DNA of 14,264 bases from an uncultured Blautia sp. (GTDB taxonomy: Bacteria > Bacillota > Clostridia > Lachnospirales > Lachnospiraceae), in NCBI RefSeq assembly GCF_934372025.1, contig NZ_CAKROJ010000055.1, positions 1 to 14,264 of the forward strand. The letters run 5' to 3'. The translations under genes and the position numbers were made by a program. The notes beneath the pieces are model-generated. The model did no database searches. It saw only the letters and a list, made by a program, of their open reading frames with translations, and was not told the DNA's origin. Shown here piece after piece: positions 13,171-14,264 of the stretch. The stretch's first letter is position 1. Each line of letters starts with the position of its first letter.

Positions 13171-13866
13171 TCAGGACATATAAATCCTTGAATACAAACC
13201 TTCATGCTGCATGCAGCGAAGATCAAATCCCGGCCCTGAAAGGCCAAGCCATTCTGTTCCAAGTTCTGTTACTTTTTTTGTCAGTTCCTGTAAAAGCGGA
13301 TAACTGCCGCTCAAAAGCTTCTGTCCGGAAGACTGGCTGAGCGGAATCGTCTTTACACAGTTTGTGACCATTGCTGAAGTCTGTGCATAAATAAAATGCT
13401 CCAGTGCTTCTTCTCGGGTAATACCTGCTGCACCGCAGAAAACCCCGTATGCCACCGCATGATGCACGCTTTTTCCTTTTCGTGATTCTCTGTATTTTTC
13501 AAAAATACTGTTGTTCATCGGGAGTTCAAGTGCTGACAGTGTTTTGATAAATCTGGAGCCAAGTTTTCTGCTGGCCTCTCTTGTCTCACGCGGAATTTTT
13601 CCGGCTTCCATAATCTCTTCCAGTTCTGAGATTGCTTCCAGATTATTGCAGACTGCATATTCCCAGCCAAGCCTCACTGCCATAAATTCATTGTACAAAA
13701 AATTATATTTCAGACGCTTATGGATAAATTCCTCTGCGCTGTCCTCATCATGGACAATGCTCTTCTGGATATAAGTTTCCAGACCATAGGAGTGGGAGTA
13801 TCCCCCAATCGGGAATAAAGCGTCATTAACCTGAAGCAGGAAAAATTTAGCTGTTCCTTCTGTCAT
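13171..13866 (-). CDS. ureF: Urease accessory protein UreF
   Basis: UreF is an all-helical protein that bridges UreD and UreG and gates GTP-dependent urease activation. The 231-residue product has the family start FPIGGYSHSYGLE (about 18-30), the GxGS-like KLGSRFIKTLSAL segment in the middle, and HHAVAYGVFCGAAGI (about 135-149), a well conserved helix. The C-terminal YSRIYMS is basic/aromatic. AGGAGGT 6 nt before the ATG gives a strong ribosome site; the gap to ureE is 11 nt. It is less conserved than UreG, but motifs and operon position agree. Confidence 0.93.
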   Translation of the reverse strand: MTEGTAKFFLLQVNDALFPIGGYSHSYGLETYIQKSIVHDEDSAEEFIHKRLKYNFLYNEFMAVRLGWEYAVCNNLEAISELEEIMEAGKIPRETREASRKLGSRFIKTLSALELPMNNSIFEKYRESRKGKSVHHAVAYGVFCGAAGITREEALEHFIYAQTSAMVTNCVKTIPLSQSSGQKLLSGSYPLLQELTKKVTELGTEWLGLSGPGFDLRCMQHEGLYSRIYMS

Positions 13867-13877
13867 AGACGTACCTC

Positions 13878-14264
13878 CTAGTGGGTATGAGAATGAACGG
13901 ATGCTGAAATTCTTCTGTCAAAATCCAGTTTTGACTCTTTTACCTCTGTGGAAACACCGTGAAGTTTATCCAGCATCACCTTCATTGGTTCATTGTAAGG
14001 AGTGATGAAAGTTCCTTCCTCTGCTCCCCAGAACAGTGGTGCATGACGATTTCCGATCTCATAGCACGCCTTTGCAACCATATGTGGATGATGTTTGTCC
14101 ACTGTGACTACAATAACCTCACAGGGAGGGATATTTACCGCATACACGGTATCTCCCTCCACTGCAAGAACATCATCCTGATTCAGGCCTCTGGTCAGTA
14201 CAGAGTCATCCAGACGGATTCCGATCTCTGTACCTCCCTGACTTGTTTTTCTGTGAAGTTTTTT
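13878..14264 (-). CDS. ureE: Urease accessory protein UreE, 5' end cut by the window
   Basis: UreE is the nickel metallochaperone that hands Ni to the UreG complex. The reading frame stays open to the window edge, giving 128 residues without a start codon. An in-frame GTG at 14162 is internal, since the upstream codons encode the typical UreE beginning (TSQGGTEIGIRLDD, then DDVLAVEGDTVYAV). The metal-site region reads HHPHMVAKACYEIGNRHAPLF; it keeps the conserved GNRH histidine but has Glu where Klebsiella UreE has another His (ACYHLGNRH). The C-terminus ends in only a short His cluster, HSHTH, not the long His-rich tail of Klebsiella. The next genes upstream, outside the window, are expected to be ureC, ureB and ureA. 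Confidence 0.93.
   Translation of the reverse strand, partial: KKLHRKTSQGGTEIGIRLDDSVLTRGLNQDDVLAVEGDTVYAVNIPPCEVIVVTVDKHHPHMVAKACYEIGNRHAPLFWGAEEGTFITPYNEPMKVMLDKLHGVSTEVKESKLDFDRRISASVHSHTH

Noticed and set aside
1..14264. CRISPR arrays, tRNA, rRNA, transposase or phage genes
   Set aside because: No regularly spaced repeats, tRNA-like folds, rRNA blocks or mobile-element proteins were recognised on either strand.

Overview
The window looks like a chromosomal segment from a low-to-moderate GC Firmicute, most likely a gut Clostridia of the Lachnospiraceae type. This is inferred from the strong AGGAGG ribosome sites, the AT-rich sigma-A promoters, and the gene content: oleate hydratase, an RbsABC-like sugar transporter with LacI control, EutS/PduU-type shell proteins and urease accessory genes. 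No rRNA, tRNA, insertion sequence, CRISPR array or phage gene was seen.

Region 1 (1-2880, rightward): a TetR/AcrR regulator of the DhaS-like type is followed by an FAD-dependent oleate hydratase. Each has a good promoter. The hydratase carries an N-terminal extension of about 60 residues with an Ala/Gly-rich hydrophobic segment. A strong hairpin separates this pair from the convergent sugar operon.

Region 2 (2959-9870, leftward): a sugar uptake and processing operon, in transcription order Gfo/Idh/MocA dehydrogenase, AP-endonuclease-2-fold isomerase/epimerase, periplasmic-type binding protein, double-NBD ATPase, RbsC-like permease and LacI regulator. A near-consensus promoter and a TATACGTATA palindrome lie in front of it. 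Stable hairpins sit on both sides of the binding-protein gene. The dehydrogenase plus isomerase pair suggests oxidative or epimerising processing of an unusual sugar, inositol or glycoside; the substrate cannot be read from the sequence.

Region 3 (10061-11579, leftward): a compact three-gene operon encodes two different EutS/PduU-family microcompartment shell proteins and an EutP/PduV-like GTPase, with its own TTGACA-N17-TAAAAT promoter and a terminator. No microcompartment enzyme or canonical BMC-H, BMC-T or BMC-P gene is in the window, so this looks like a satellite shell locus.

Region 4 (11675-14264, leftward): the distal part of a urease operon, ureE (cut by the window edge), ureF, ureG and ureD, ends in a clear intrinsic terminator. 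The structural genes ureABC would be expected beyond the right edge. The urease terminator and the separate shell-operon promoter indicate that these neighbours are transcribed independently.

The most unusual points are the shell-only satellite operon with an extended second EutS, the membrane-anchor-like extension on oleate hydratase, a sugar-binding protein without a lipobox, and the orphan dehydrogenase/isomerase sugar operon. No clearly new system can be asserted from sequence alone.
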